64,000 bases of DNA. Origin: Deltaproteobacteria bacterium. Lineage in GTDB: Bacteria; Myxococcota_A; Polyangia; Polyangiales; Ga0077539. This document shows, in pieces, positions 9,804 through 19,052 of the stretch. The stretch covers positions 1-64,000 of the forward strand of contig JADJAE010000034.1 in the NCBI GenBank assembly GCA_016704445.1. Direction: 5' to 3'. A model generated the notes under the pieces. It searched no databases. It was not told where the DNA came from and worked only from the letters and a program-made list of their open reading frames with translations. Made by a program: the position numbers and the translations under genes. Position 1 is the stretch's first letter. Each line of letters begins with the position of its first letter.

Positions 9804-10301
9804 TCACTCCTCAGGTAGCGCGGTCAGCGCGGACAGGTTCTCGATGTCGACGAGGTCCTGCGGGCGACCAGCGACGCGCTTCATCCTGATCAGTCCTGCG
9901 ACCGACACGACTGGAACGCTTCGACCTTCCCACTCGACCAGCACCCGCGTGCTCCACACGTCCTCAAAGCTGGGCGACGCGACGATCAGATCGAGCGTGA
10001 GGAGGTCGGATCCCTCCGCCTTGGAGACACGCAGGATGCGGCGTTCGAGGGGGCCGCTCGCGTCGAACACCATCGGGTCGGCCGGGAGGTCGAAACCCGC
10101 CAGCGCGACGGCGACGACCGCTCGCGACTCGTCCTCCGCACGAATCAGCAGATCGATGTCGCGGGTGAACCGGGGCGCGCCATGGATCGTGACCGCGATG
10201 CCGCCACAAATGGCGAAGTCGACCCCGGCTCGCTGGAGGACGTCGACCACACGCTCGGTCTCGGTCTTGAGGTTCAGGCTCACAAGACGAGAACCTAGCA
10301 T
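9804..10301 (-). CDS. Nucleotidyltransferase-fold protein (antitoxin-like / DUF6036-like)
   Basis: The ATG at 10301 gives 165 residues (MLGSRLVSLNLKTETERVVD); a GTG at 10283 (VSLNLKTETE) is an equally good start. The nucleotidyltransferase core is clear: DFAICGGIAVTIHG followed by FTRDIDLLI, that is the GG motif and the D-x-D metal-binding pair. RRILRVSKAEGSDLLTLDLIV and ERRVxx-like C-terminal RMKRVAGRPQDLVDIENL match stand-alone nucleotidyltransferases related to AbiEii/DUF6036. Members modify tRNA or protein partners as part of toxin-antitoxin systems, or have no known role. It is followed four bases later by a 59-residue gene. The frame is intact, unlike its neighbours. Confidence 0.7.
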   Translation of the reverse strand: MLGSRLVSLNLKTETERVVDVLQRAGVDFAICGGIAVTIHGAPRFTRDIDLLIRAEDESRAVVAVALAGFDLPADPMVFDASGPLERRILRVSKAEGSDLLTLDLIVASPSFEDVWSTRVLVEWEGRSVPVVSVAGLIRMKRVAGRPQDLVDIENLSALTALPEE

Positions 10302-10303
10302 CG

Positions 10304-10718
10304 GTGTCGGTGGTAGGGCGGTTCTGACCGAGGAGCGGTCCTTGGTCTTCGACCACGCGCTCGACGTACAACGTGACTTCGCCTCGGGCTGCGTGCTCTG
10401 CAACGTGCCCACGTGACGCAGCGCCCCGTCGGCGTCGACGACGAAGAACTCCCGCCACGAACCAGAGTCATCGGGCGACCCGCTGAAGCGCGCCCCTCCA
10501 CCACGAGCACCCGACGCCCTCCGAACCAGGAGGGGATTGCCCCAGTGGACATCCGATCGAGAGCTCACTGGCAGCGCCTGTGCTTCCGAGAGCGTCCAAC
10601 GCGAGCCGGTCCACACCAGGGTCATGAGGCTGCCGGGGTCATCGGGGCGCGACAGCGTCAGCAGCATCACGCCGCGCTCCCCACCCTCCGCCTGAAGGGC
10701 CTGCGAGTCCTGCACCTC
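10304..10718 (-). pseudogene. Remnant of an unrecognised coding sequence
   Basis: In one minus-strand frame the region reads protein-like text, for example PDDPGSLMTLVWTGSRWTLS, SSRSDVHWGNPLLVRR and WREFFVVDADGALRHVGTLQ. It then shifts frame near 10385 to EVTLYVERVVEDQGPLLGQN. No start could be chosen: upstream the frame runs into the shared repeat at 10719-10770. The composition suggests a secreted or propeller-type protein, but no family was recognised. It may be a decayed gene rather than a functional one. Confidence 0.3.
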
Positions 10719-10770
10719 GCCGGGCAGCGCATCCACGCTGTAGCGCCGGGGGACCGACGTACGGCCCTCC
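10719..10770 (+). repeat. Third copy of the MBL 3'-end core (site 3)
   Basis: Positions 10719-10752 are identical to the core at site 2, starting GCCGGGCAGCGCATCCACGC and running through CTGTAG to CGCCGGGGG. The block GACGTACGGCCCTCC follows at 10756-10770. Only the core and the downstream block are shared; the roughly 45 bases upstream do not match the MBL gene. It lies between the nucleotidyltransferase module and the convergent lipoprotein gene. Confidence 0.7.
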
Positions 10771-10839
10771 CCGGCGACCACTGGCCCCGTCCGAAACGCG
10801 CCCTCCAACGCGACCCTCCGTTCGTCGGCTGAAGCGGCG

Positions 10840-11406
10840 CTACCGGGCGGGCCTGCCGGCGGCAGAGCGGCCGATGGTAATGATGCGGTCGGCTACGATC
10901 GCGGGGAGCATGCACAGCAGAAGCGCCGTGTCGCGGTGCGCTGGCGCGTAGGGGGTCAGCCGCGCGCCAGTGGGGGTGCCGTCCCTCGAGTAGGCGCCGA
11001 CGGCGTCGATGGTGATGATCATGCTTCCCCTGGAGGTGACGAGCTCGAGCCCCTGCGGGGTGAAGCGGAAGTGAAACCCTGTCGCGGAGGTGCTCCAGGG
11101 GAGCGCGACGGTGCCGTCAGGGGCGAGCTGGAGGATGACCTCGCCGCGCTCGGTGACCACCCGATCGTGCTCGATGCGGCCGACATGGTCGTCGCCGACG
11201 ACCGCGCGACCATCAGCCTGGAGGGCCGTCGGGGCGAGACAGGGGGAGCGAATCGGCGTCGAAGGGACGAGGGTCATGGGCGCGACGACGAAGGCGTGAG
11301 CGCCTGCCGTCGGTGGGCTCGTCGGCGCCGTGGTGGCCGCGGTGGTGGCGCAGCCCGCGACGGCCAGAAGGCAGAGCAGCACGGACGAACGAGACGTGAT
11401 GAGCAT
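10840..11406 (-). CDS. Putative lipoprotein
   Basis: The 188-residue protein begins MLITSRSSVLLCLLAVAGCA, a signal peptide with a lipobox ending VAGC, so it should be an exported lipoprotein. A GGAGGT sits about 8 bases before the ATG. After a Thr/Pro-rich stretch the body contains DDHVGRIEHDRVVTERGEV, LAPDGTVALPWSTSATGFHF and SRGSMIITIDAVGAYSRDG, and it ends MLPAIVADRIITIGRSAAGR, a predicted hydrophobic tail. No known domain was recognised. A 3'-terminal fragment of the same gene is found at about 14829-14925, beside a second copy of the palindromic element that lies upstream of this gene. Confidence 0.65.
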   Translation of the reverse strand: MLITSRSSVLLCLLAVAGCATTAATTAPTSPPTAGAHAFVVAPMTLVPSTPIRSPCLAPTALQADGRAVVGDDHVGRIEHDRVVTERGEVILQLAPDGTVALPWSTSATGFHFRFTPQGLELVTSRGSMIITIDAVGAYSRDGTPTGARLTPYAPAHRDTALLLCMLPAIVADRIITIGRSAAGRPAR

Positions 11407-11474
11407 GGCTGGGACCTCCACCAGGCGCCACGACACCGCGACGCGCGCCTGGTCGCGCGGACTCCGTGCGTGGT

Positions 11475-11637
11475 GAGAGAAGAACCGCCAGGGCGCAAGG
11501 GTCGCAAGGGAGGAGGAGGAGGAGGAGGAGGAGGAGGAGATCGTCGGGCCCTGAAGGGGCGACGCGGCGAAGAACGCGAGCGTCCCACGGCCCATGCCTT
11601 CGAGCCCTTGCGACCTTGCGCCCTGGCGGTTCTTCTC
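11475..11637. repeat. Palindrome-bounded intergenic element, copy 1
   Basis: The left arm (11475-11510) and right arm (11605-11637) are inverted repeats of about 33 bases that differ only by one extra G in the left arm; the inner ends read CGCAAGGG and CCCTTGCG, the outer ends GAGAAGAACCGCCAGG and CCTGGCGGTTCTTCTC. Between them lie an AGG/GGA tract (11508-11539) and a unique segment starting GATCGTCGGG and ending GCCTTCGAG. No open frame is encoded. A related copy at 14972-15165 shares arms and centre. Confidence 0.8.
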
Positions 11638-11823
11638 CCCCGACGCACGCGCAGCAGGGCCCTCCCCCAACGAGCGCGGAGCGTCACGTGGCCGGTGAGC
11701 GCATCGCCTCCAGCGCCGCCTGCCCGCGCGCCGCTCGCTGGGAGGGATCGCCCTGGCGCCGGGAGAAGACGTCCCGCCGCGGACTGGAACCCGATCGCGC
11801 CGCCCGGGCATCCCACAGCCCGG

Positions 11824-13300
11824 ATGATCTACGACTGCGCCATCGTCGGAGCAGGCTTCGGCGGTCTCGGCGCGGCCCTCACGCTCGCCGAGCAGGGCGC
11901 CCGCGTCGTCCTCTGCGAGTCCCTCAAATACCCCGGCGGCTGCGCCTCCACCTTCACCCGCGGGGGCTGGCGCTTCGAGAGCGGCGCCACCCTCTTCTCG
12001 GGCTTCGACAACGGCCAACTCTTCGCCCGCTGGATCGACCGCCACCGCCTCCCCGTCGAGACCCGCGTGCCGGACCCCATCGTCGAGCTCCGCACGCCGC
12101 AGTTCACCCTGCCCGTGTCCGCGCGGCGCGATGAGCTCGTCGCGCGCCTCGGGGCCTTCCCCGGTGCGCCCCGCGACCGCCTCGCGGCCTTCTTCGCCCG
12201 CCAGGAGTCCCTCGCCGGTGCGCTCTGGTCGCTCTTCGACGACCCGGCGCTGCTCCCGCCCCTCGGCGCGCGCGCGCTGCTCACCCACCTCGCCCGCTCG
12301 CCGCGCTACCTCCCGCTCGTTCCGTGGATCGGGCGCTCGCTCGCGGACTTCGTCGCCGCCCACGGCCTCGCGGACTTCGAGCCCCTGCGCGTCTATCTCG
12401 ACGCCGTCTCGCAGATCACCGTGCAGGCCTCCGCCGCCGAGGCCGAGGCGCCCTTCGCCCTCGCCACGATGGACTACTATTTCCGCGGAACCCGCCACGT
12501 CCACGGCGGCATCGGCGTGCTCGCCGAGGCCCTGCTCGACGCCGTCCGCGCGCTCGGCGCCGAGGTGCGCCTGAGCGAGTCCGTCCACGGGCTCACCCCC
12601 ACCACCGAGGGCTGGCGCGTGCGCACCCGCCACGGCGAGGTCACCGCGCGGCAGGTGATCGCCAACGTCATCCCGCAGGCCCTGCGGGGCCTGCTCGGCG
12701 ACGAGGCCCCGGAGCTCGCCAGGCTCACCGCGCGCGTCGAAGGCGGCTGGGGCGCGGCCATGCTCTACCTCGGGCTCTCGCCAGGCGCGGCGCTGCGCTC
12801 CGAGGCGCACCACCTCGAGCTCGTCGACGACCCGGCGAGGCCCTTCACCGAAGGCAACCACGTGTTCTGCTCGATCAGCGGCGCGGACGAGGCGCGAGGG
12901 CCCGGCGGCGCACGCACGGTCACCGCGTCGACGCACGTGCCCATGGCGGCGTTCACCGCGCTCGGCCCCGCGGCGCAGGGCGAGTACGTCGCCCGGGTGC
13001 AGGCCGCCATGGGCGACACCATCGCCCGCCGCGCCCCGGAGCTCGCCGACGCCACGGTGCACCGGCTCACGGCCTCGCCGCGCACCTTCGCGCGCTTCGT
13101 CGGGCGGCCCGGCGGCTACGTCGGCGGAGCGCCGCGGGTGCGAGGAATCGCCAGCTACCTGGGGATGGTCCCGGCCCCGTGCGCCCGGGCTCTGGATGGT
13201 CGGGGACTCGGTGTTTCCCGGCCAGAGCACCCTCGCGACGGCCCTCGGCGGCGCCAGGGTCGCGGCCCTGGTCGCGGGCCGATCGCCACCGCGCGCGTGA
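11824..13300 (+). CDS. CrtI/CrtISO-like FAD-dependent oxidoreductase (one frameshift)
   Basis: The protein starts MIYDCAIVGAGFGGLGAALT with the FAD-binding GxGxxG motif, followed by the acidic strand end in VVLCESL and GGCASTFTRGGWRFESGAT, as in carotenoid desaturases and isomerases. HVHGGIGVLAEALLDAVRAL and GVIANVIPQAL-like segments continue the fold. Near 13170 the frame shifts by one base; the other frame completes the protein with GLWMVGDSVFPGQSTLATAL and ends at TGA 13298-13300, the expected C-terminal FAD motif. The family oxidises or isomerises carotenoids or other polyenes; the substrate is not known. The YbjT-like gene starts 34 bases downstream on the same strand, so the two are probably co-transcribed. 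The shift may be a sequencing error. Confidence 0.75.
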
Positions 13301-13334
13301 CCCGGTGGCCGTACGGGGTGCATCCAACGGGAAG

Positions 13335-14738
13335 ATGTCTACCGAGCCCGCCTCGAAGCCCGCTGTGGTGATCGCCGGAGCCACCGGCTTCGTCGGCCGC
13401 GCCCTCGCCCACGCCCTCGCGCCCGACCACCGCGTCATCGGCCTGTCCCGCGGCGAGCGCGCTCCCGACGCCGACGTCGCCGAGTGGCGGGCGTGCGACC
13501 TCTTCTCGCTCCTCGACGCCGAGCGAGCGCTCGAGGGCGCCGACCTCGCCGTGTACCTGGTGCACAGCATGATGCCCTCGGCGCACCTCACGCAGGGCAG
13601 CTTCCGCGACTTCGACCTGGTGTGCGCCGACAACTTCGCGCGCGCCGCGAAGCGCGCTGGCGCCCGGCAGATCGTGTACCTGGGCGGCCTCACGCCCGCG
13701 GGCGAGCGCCTCTCGGCGCACCTCGCCAGCCGCCTCGAGGTCGAGCGCGCGCTCGGCGGCTACGGCATACCCGTCACCACGCTGCGCGCGGGCCTCGTCA
13801 TCGGCGCGGGGGGATCGTCCTTCGAGATGCTGCGGCTGCTCGTCGAGCGCCTCCCGGCGATGCTCACGCCCGCCTGGACGGCCACGCGCATGCAGCCCAT
13901 CGCCCTCGACGACGTGGTCGCGCTGCTGCGCTTCGTGCTCGGCCGCCCGGAGTGCTTCGGCCAGGGCTACGACGTCGGCTCGCCGGACGTGCTCAACTAC
14001 CGCGAGCTGCTCGCGCTCACCGGCTCGCTGCTCGGGCTGGAGCGGCCGATGTACCCCGTGCCCTTCCTCTCGGTGGGCCTCTCCCGCTGGTGGGTGCGCC
14101 TCGTGACCGGCGCGCCGCTCGACCTCGTGGGTCCGCTCGTCGAGAGCCTCGAGCACGAGATGGTCGCCGGCGACCTACGCCTCCAGACCCTTGCGCAGCG
14201 ACCCGGGCTCACGGCCCGCGCGGCCCTCGAGCGCGCCCTCGCCGACGAGCGGGCGCGCCCCGCGGGCAAGAGGCCCATCGCCTTCCGCCCCGCCTCCGCG
14301 AAGGCCGATCGGCGCGTGCGCTCGGTGCAGCGCATGACGCTCCCGCCGGGGCGCGACGCCGCGTGGGCGGCCGACGAGTACGTCCGCTGGCTCCCGACGT
14401 ACTTCGGCGGACTGCTGCGGGTGGACGTCGACGCCGACCGCACCTGCCGCTTCCGCACGCCCGTCGGGACGCTCCTCCAGCTCACCCCCGCGCCGGCGCG
14501 CTCGACCCCCGACCGGCAGCTCTTCTACGTGACCGGCGGACTGCTCGCGCGCCCGACGAAGCGCGCCCGCTTCGAGCTGCGCCAGGTGCTCGACGGCTCG
14601 GTGCTGCTCGCGGCCATCCACGACTTCGAGCCGCGCCTCCCGTGGCCCGTGTACACGCTCACCCAGGCGCCCTTCCACAAGCAGGTGATGACCGCCTTCG
14701 GGCGACACCTCGCGCGCTCCGCGGGCGCCGCCCCGTGA
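13335..14738 (+). CDS. YbjT-like NAD(P)-binding protein with C-terminal DUF2867-like domain
   Basis: The intact 467-residue protein begins MSTEPASKPAVVIAGATGFV. GATGFVGRALAHAL is the dinucleotide-binding glycine motif of atypical short-chain dehydrogenases. VYLVHSMM, QIVYLGGLTPAGE, TLRAGLVIGAGGSSFEMLR and MQPIALDDVVALLRFVLG match the NmrA/YbjT-like group. The last roughly 140 residues (RSVQRMTLPPGRDAAWAADE to HKQVMTAFGRHL) look like the SRPBCC-like DUF2867 domain that follows such domains in several bacteria. It is downstream of the CrtI-like gene and may act on the same lipid or polyene product. No catalytic Tyr-x3-Lys is obvious, so it may not be a dehydrogenase. Confidence 0.7.
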   Translation: MSTEPASKPAVVIAGATGFVGRALAHALAPDHRVIGLSRGERAPDADVAEWRACDLFSLLDAERALEGADLAVYLVHSMMPSAHLTQGSFRDFDLVCADNFARAAKRAGARQIVYLGGLTPAGERLSAHLASRLEVERALGGYGIPVTTLRAGLVIGAGGSSFEMLRLLVERLPAMLTPAWTATRMQPIALDDVVALLRFVLGRPECFGQGYDVGSPDVLNYRELLALTGSLLGLERPMYPVPFLSVGLSRWWVRLVTGAPLDLVGPLVESLEHEMVAGDLRLQTLAQRPGLTARAALERALADERARPAGKRPIAFRPASAKADRRVRSVQRMTLPPGRDAAWAADEYVRWLPTYFGGLLRVDVDADRTCRFRTPVGTLLQLTPAPARSTPDRQLFYVTGGLLARPTKRARFELRQVLDGSVLLAAIHDFEPRLPWPVYTLTQAPFHKQVMTAFGRHLARSAGAAP

Positions 14739-14940
14739 GGGGGCTCGACGTCTGGCCCTCCCGGGGACCGCTGGACCCGTTCAAGACGCGCCCGTCGACG
14801 CGACCCTCCGTTCGTCGGCTGAAGCGTCGGCGGCAGAGCGGCCGATGGTAATGATGCGGTCGGCCACGATCGCGGGGAGCATGCACTGCGAAGCGCCGTG
14901 TCGCGTGCGCTGGCGCGTAGGAGGTCAGCTGGTGAGCCTG
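14739..14940. repeat. Truncated copy of the lipoprotein 3' end and its downstream region
   Basis: After the YbjT-like stop, 14743-14762 resembles the GACGT..GGCCCTCC block, and 14799-14925 closely matches 10809-10953 (for example CGATGGTAATGATGCGGTCG). On the minus strand this encodes the last codons of the lipoprotein (IVADRIITIGRSAA) but with frame breaks and no N-terminal part. The match resumes near 14939 with the sequence found upstream of the lipoprotein start near 11450, so the middle of the gene (about 490 bases) has been deleted. Confidence 0.7.
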
Positions 14941-14971
14941 GTCACGCGGACCCGTGCGAAAAGTGCGGTGA

Positions 14972-15165
14972 GAGAAGAACTGCAAGGGCGGCCTGCCGCA
15001 AGGGTGGAGGTGGTGGAGGTGGTGGAGGTGGTGGTGGATGTTGAGCTGGAGGTGGTGGTGGAGGAGATCGTCGGGTCCTGGAGGGGCGACGCGGCGAAGA
15101 ACGCGAGCGGCCCACTGCCCATGCCTTCGAGCCCTTGCGACCATTGCGCCCTTGCGGTTCTTCTC
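14972..15165. repeat. Palindrome-bounded intergenic element, copy 2
   Basis: The arms are 14972-15004 and 15132-15165. Their outer parts pair well (GAGAAGAAC / GTTCTTCTC flanking GCAAGGGCG / CGCCCTTGC), and the inner ends read GCAAGGG and CCCTTGC; the middle of the left arm has diverged. A GGT/GGA-rich tract (15004-15066) corresponds to the AGG tract of copy 1. The centre is nearly identical to copy 1 (GAGATCGTCGGG, GGCGACGCGGCGAAGAACGC, GCCCATGCCTTCGAG). It has no coding content. Confidence 0.75.
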
Positions 15166-15258
15166 CCCCGACGCACGCGCAGCAGCTCCGTGGGGCGTGG
15201 TGTCGCGCACGATGATGGCCGCGCTGGTCGGGTACGGCGGCGCGGCGGGCGCGTCGCG

Positions 15259-15828
15259 TCACTCCACCCAGAGCATCGAGAGGTCGAGCGCCACCGCCGC
15301 GAAGGGCTCGGCCCGCACCACGTCGGCGCCGTCGTGATCGCCCACCAGGAGCCACCCTTCGGGCGTCCGTCGGAACACCTCCAGCGGCCGCGCCGGGTCG
15401 AGCAGCCACGCGTGGCCGACGCCCGCGGAGGTAGATCGGGGAGCTTGCGGCCGAAGCGGAGGTCGACGGAGCGAGCACCGCACACCCAGTCGGGCGCCCT
15501 GGAGGAAGCCCGGCGGAACCCGCTCCCGCCGCCAGCCCGCGAGGTCGGGGATGAGGACGTCGGGCTTCGCGCCGAGCTCCAGCTCGGGCTCGATCAGGAG
15601 GACCCAGCCGCCGGGCTCGTCGCCGCGCGGGTTGCCGAAGGGTCGGAACTCCCCCGCGAGCCGCGTCGCGGCGTGGGCGTGCCGCGGTCGGGGCCGGGGC
15701 ATGAGCGACAGCTCGCCGTCCACGATCTCCGCCACCACCGTCTCGGGCGCGTCGAGGTAGCCCTGCACCACCGCCGGGTCGAGCTTGGGAAAGCGTGGAT
15801 GTAGCGAACGCGCCGCGTCTCCCGACAT
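15259..15828 (-). pseudogene. Third Uma2-family gene, frameshifted
   Basis: It starts MSGDAARSLHPRFPKLDPAV at 15828. ETVVAEIVDGELSLMPRPRP and the core EPELELGAKPDVLIPDLAGW fit the Uma2 fold, including the D of KPDVLIPD. The next segment must be read in two further frames (DWVC-like, VDLRFGRKLP, then SAGVGHAWLLDPARPLEVF) before the end WVE at 15259. The frame changes are near 15420 and 15485. Unlike the two upstream Uma2 copies it is on the minus strand and has no internal stop in the joined frame. Confidence 0.6.
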
Positions 15829-16205
15829 GCCGCGATCGTACCACCGCCCCGCCGCGCCCCCCCGTCGTGGTTCGCGCGTTGACCGCTACGGCGCGACGGC
15901 GATGAGCCGCCCGAAGATCTGCCGCCGCGTGACCCACGCCGTTGATGCCGCCGCGGTTGTTGCCGATCTGCAAGCGCTCGCCCTGCATCGCCTTCACGAG
16001 ACTGCCCGTCGCGGGGCTCCGCGCCCGCCTTCACCGCCTCGCCGACTCCGCCCCCGCCACGGTGCGCTCCTACCCCGGAACCCAATGGGACTGGGACATC
16101 GGCCCGCCCGACTGCCTCCCGTGAGCTTCGCCGTGTGGAGCGCGACGCGCTCGGATTCGCACGAGGCGGTGAATGCCCGAGGCGCGCCGCGCACCGACGC
16201 GCGCC
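15829..16205. other. Gap of about 375 bases without a recognisable gene
   Basis: The region separates the divergent Uma2 and MYXO-CTERM genes and probably holds both promoters. On the minus strand a short protein-like stretch (MQGERLQIGNNRGGINGVGH) spans about 15925-15990, and on the plus strand another (TVRSYPGTQWDWDIGPPDCL) ends near 16124. Neither extends into an open gene. They may be relics of decayed genes. Confidence 0.4.
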
Positions 16206-19045
16206 ATGAGGCGCGAGCGAGCGGGGTGGGCGGGGGTCTTCGGGGCCACGCTGGTGACGGCGGCCGTGGGCTGTGCCGGCGACGGCAGCGGGTTGGACCA
16301 GAGCACGGAAGCCATCGCGCTGGCTCCGACGGCGCTGGTCGAGCCGGGCATCGCCGAGAGCGTGCAGATCGGGGTGCGCCCGGGGGTCTCGTTCTCGGGC
16401 GGCCCCGGCGGCTGGCTCGCCGTCTGGGCGTCGCCGCTCTGGGACAACTCCCCCGCCGTGATGGCGGCGCGCATCGGGGCGACGAGCGTCCCCCTCGACC
16501 GGCCCGCCTTCACGCTCACCCCCACCCCGGACACCGGCGGCTCCATCGGCCTTGGCGCCGCGCTCGGCGACCGGTGGCTCACCTGGAACGGCAGCGACGG
16601 CCGCCTCGCGACCGTACCCGCGGCCGGCACCCCAGTCGTCACCCGCCTCTCGGCGCAGCCCTGCCAGAACCTCGTCTGCGACGCCGCGGGCTGCCTCTGT
16701 ACCTCGCAGGGCTCGTCCGAGAGGCTCATCGCCCAGCGCCTCGACGCCTCCGGCGCGCCGTCCGGGGCCGCGATCTTCCTCGGCCCCTCGGCCTTCGGGA
16801 CGCCCGCGATCGCGGCGACGGCGACGCAGTGGTTGACGGTCTTCGAGTCGACCCACCCCGACACGGGCGCCATCGACCTCCGGATCAACCGGATGCTGCG
16901 CGACGGCACCCTACGGGACGGCCAGGGCGTCCCCTTCACGACCATCGCGGCCGGGCGCGTGCAGCCCGCGGTCGCGACCGACGGGACGGCCTTCCTGGTG
17001 GTCTTCGTCGCGACCGCCGGGAGCGGCTCGCGCCTGCCCGGCATCTACGCGCAGCGGGTGGAGGCGAGCACGAACGTCGTCGCAGGGCCTCCCGTGCTGC
17101 TGGTCTCGGGCACCGACGTGGCAAGCCCCAGCGTGGCGTGGGACGGGGCTCGCTACTGGGTCGCGTGGCAGCGGCTGCCGGGGGCACCAGGCCAGTACGC
17201 GCGCCTCGGCGCGGACGGCGCCCTCGTCGACGCGACGCCTCGGGTCCTCGGCTCGACGTCGAGTAGGGTGTTCCGACCGAAGGTGGCCGTCAGCGCCGGG
17301 CGCGTCGCGATGCTCTGGCAGGAGGGCGACCTGGGGGCGGCGTGGTTCCAGCGCTTCCGCGCCGACGGAACCGCCGAGTCGGCCGCGACGCCGATCTCCT
17401 ACCAGGCACCCCGGTGGGCGCAGCCGGCCCTGGCCTCCAACGGGAGCCGCTTCGCCCTCAGCTGCTACACGCCCGACGGGCCGTCCCGCGCACCCGCGCC
17501 TGGCTGATCGGCGCCGACGGCGCGCTGAACAGCGCTTCGGGCGTGGGCTACAACGACCTCCCTCCGACCTCGCTGTTCTGGGACGGAGCGCGCTTCCGCG
17601 GCTTCAGCACCGCCAGCGGCGGTCTTGGCGCCCGTACCGTGCCGTCCACGCAGGTGACCTTGAGCGCCGCGGGCGACGCCCTCACCACCGCCGCCCTCCC
17701 CGCGCTCTCCGACCGTGGCTTCTACGGCCCGCGCCCCTCGCAAACGGCCCTCGTCGGGGGCGTCGCCTTCGTCGACACCTCCTCGTCGGGCGTCTTCGGG
17801 CTCAGCCGGCTCGACGCCGCGAGCGCGCGCCTCGACCCCCTGCCCATCGCCTTCGGGGGCAGCAACGAGTACGGCCGCGCCTTCGGCACCGACGGCACCG
17901 TCCTGCTCGGCGTCTGGGACGCCTCGGAGACGTCGCTGCGCGGGGCGAGGATCAGCCGCGACGGAGACATCCTCGACGCGGCGAGCTGGAACCTCTCCCA
18001 CACGCCGCCCGGCGGCGCCCCGGAGCCCTTCACCCCCATCGCCATCGCCCACGGCGCAGGCGTCTGGTCGGTGCTCGGGTCGAGCGGCTTCGTCGGAGGA
18101 TCGTTCAGGCTGCGAGTGCGACAGGTGAACGCCTCCGGCACCGTCCTCCGCTCGATCGCGCTCCCGGCCACGGCGCTCCCCATCTACGCAAGCATGTACC
18201 GCAGGTACGGCAGCGCGATCCTCTGGAACGGCCAGGAGTTCGTGGTCGCCGCCCTGACGGCCCCGGCCGGCGCTTCGGGCTTCACGGGTGAGCTGCGCGT
18301 CTGGTCGGTGCGCGCCGACGGCACGGTCTCGCCGCCGGAGGGGCTGCTGCTCGACCCGGCGTTCTCGTTCCAGGGCGCGGGCAGCTACGACATCCTGGCC
18401 CTGGCGGCGCTCAGCAACGGCACCACCGGCGTCGCGTGGGTACAGACGGACTTCCAGCGCGCCACACGCCGGTGCGTCGTACGCATGCTGCAACCGGGCA
18501 TGGGCGTCGACGCGGGCGCCCCGATGGACGCGGGGAGCGACGCCGCCATCGACCGCCCCGACGTCACCGGCGTCGACGTGCGCACCGACCTGGGCGCCGA
18601 CCTGGGCACCGACCTGGGCACCGACCTGGGCACCGACGTGCCCGTGATCGCCGTCGACGTGCCGCCCGTGATCGACGCTGGTAGCGCGCCCGACGTGGCC
18701 GTGATCCCCGACGTCGTCGCGATGGACGTCAGCGCCGACGACGCAGGGACCCCGACGGACGTGACCGTCACTGCCGATGTTCCGACCGCGACGGACGTCC
18801 CCGGTCCCAGCGATCGCCCCACGGCGGCGGACGTCCCCGGTCCCAGCGATCGCCCCACGGCGGCGGACGTCCCTGCGGCGGACGTCCCTGCGGTCGCCCC
18901 GCCCCCGCCCGAGGATGACGGCGGCTGCGACGTCGGCGGCGTCGCAGGCGCCCGCTCGCGCTCGCCGCTCTTCGCGTCGGCCTCCCTCCTCGCGCTGGCC
19001 CTCACGGCCCGCCGCCGACCCCGCCGCGCCGCCCTCCCCCGCTGA
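16206..19045 (+). CDS. MYXO-CTERM-like surface lipoprotein with propeller-like repeats (one frameshift)
   Basis: The start MRRERAGWAGVFGATLVTAA leads to a lipobox-like AVGC. About 700 residues of WD/kelch-like beta repeats follow, with recurring WLAVWASP, WLTWNGSDG, YWVAWQRLPG, SVAWDGARYW and ILWNGQEFVVAAL, a pattern seen in many large myxobacterial secreted proteins. After that comes an Asp/Val/Pro linker with GTDL and GPSDRPTAADVP repeats (18570-18900). The C-terminus GGCDVGGVAGARSRSPLF plus a hydrophobic stretch and Arg cluster resembles the MYXO-CTERM sorting signal, so it is probably anchored at the cell surface. One frame shift near 17485 joins CYTPDG to TRAWLIGADG. No enzymatic motif was seen. 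Confidence 0.7.
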
Positions 19046-19052
19046 AGCCTCC

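Noticed and set aside
11508..11539. AGG/GGA tract taken as a ribosome-binding or coding repeat
   Set aside because: No start codon follows in a usable frame, and the tract lies within the palindromic element.
10840..13323. A long minus-strand open frame of 827 codons
   Set aside because: It overlaps the FAD oxidoreductase on the other strand for most of its length and has no domain features. Only its end (10840-11406) is a real lipoprotein. Long antisense frames are expected in such GC-rich sequence.
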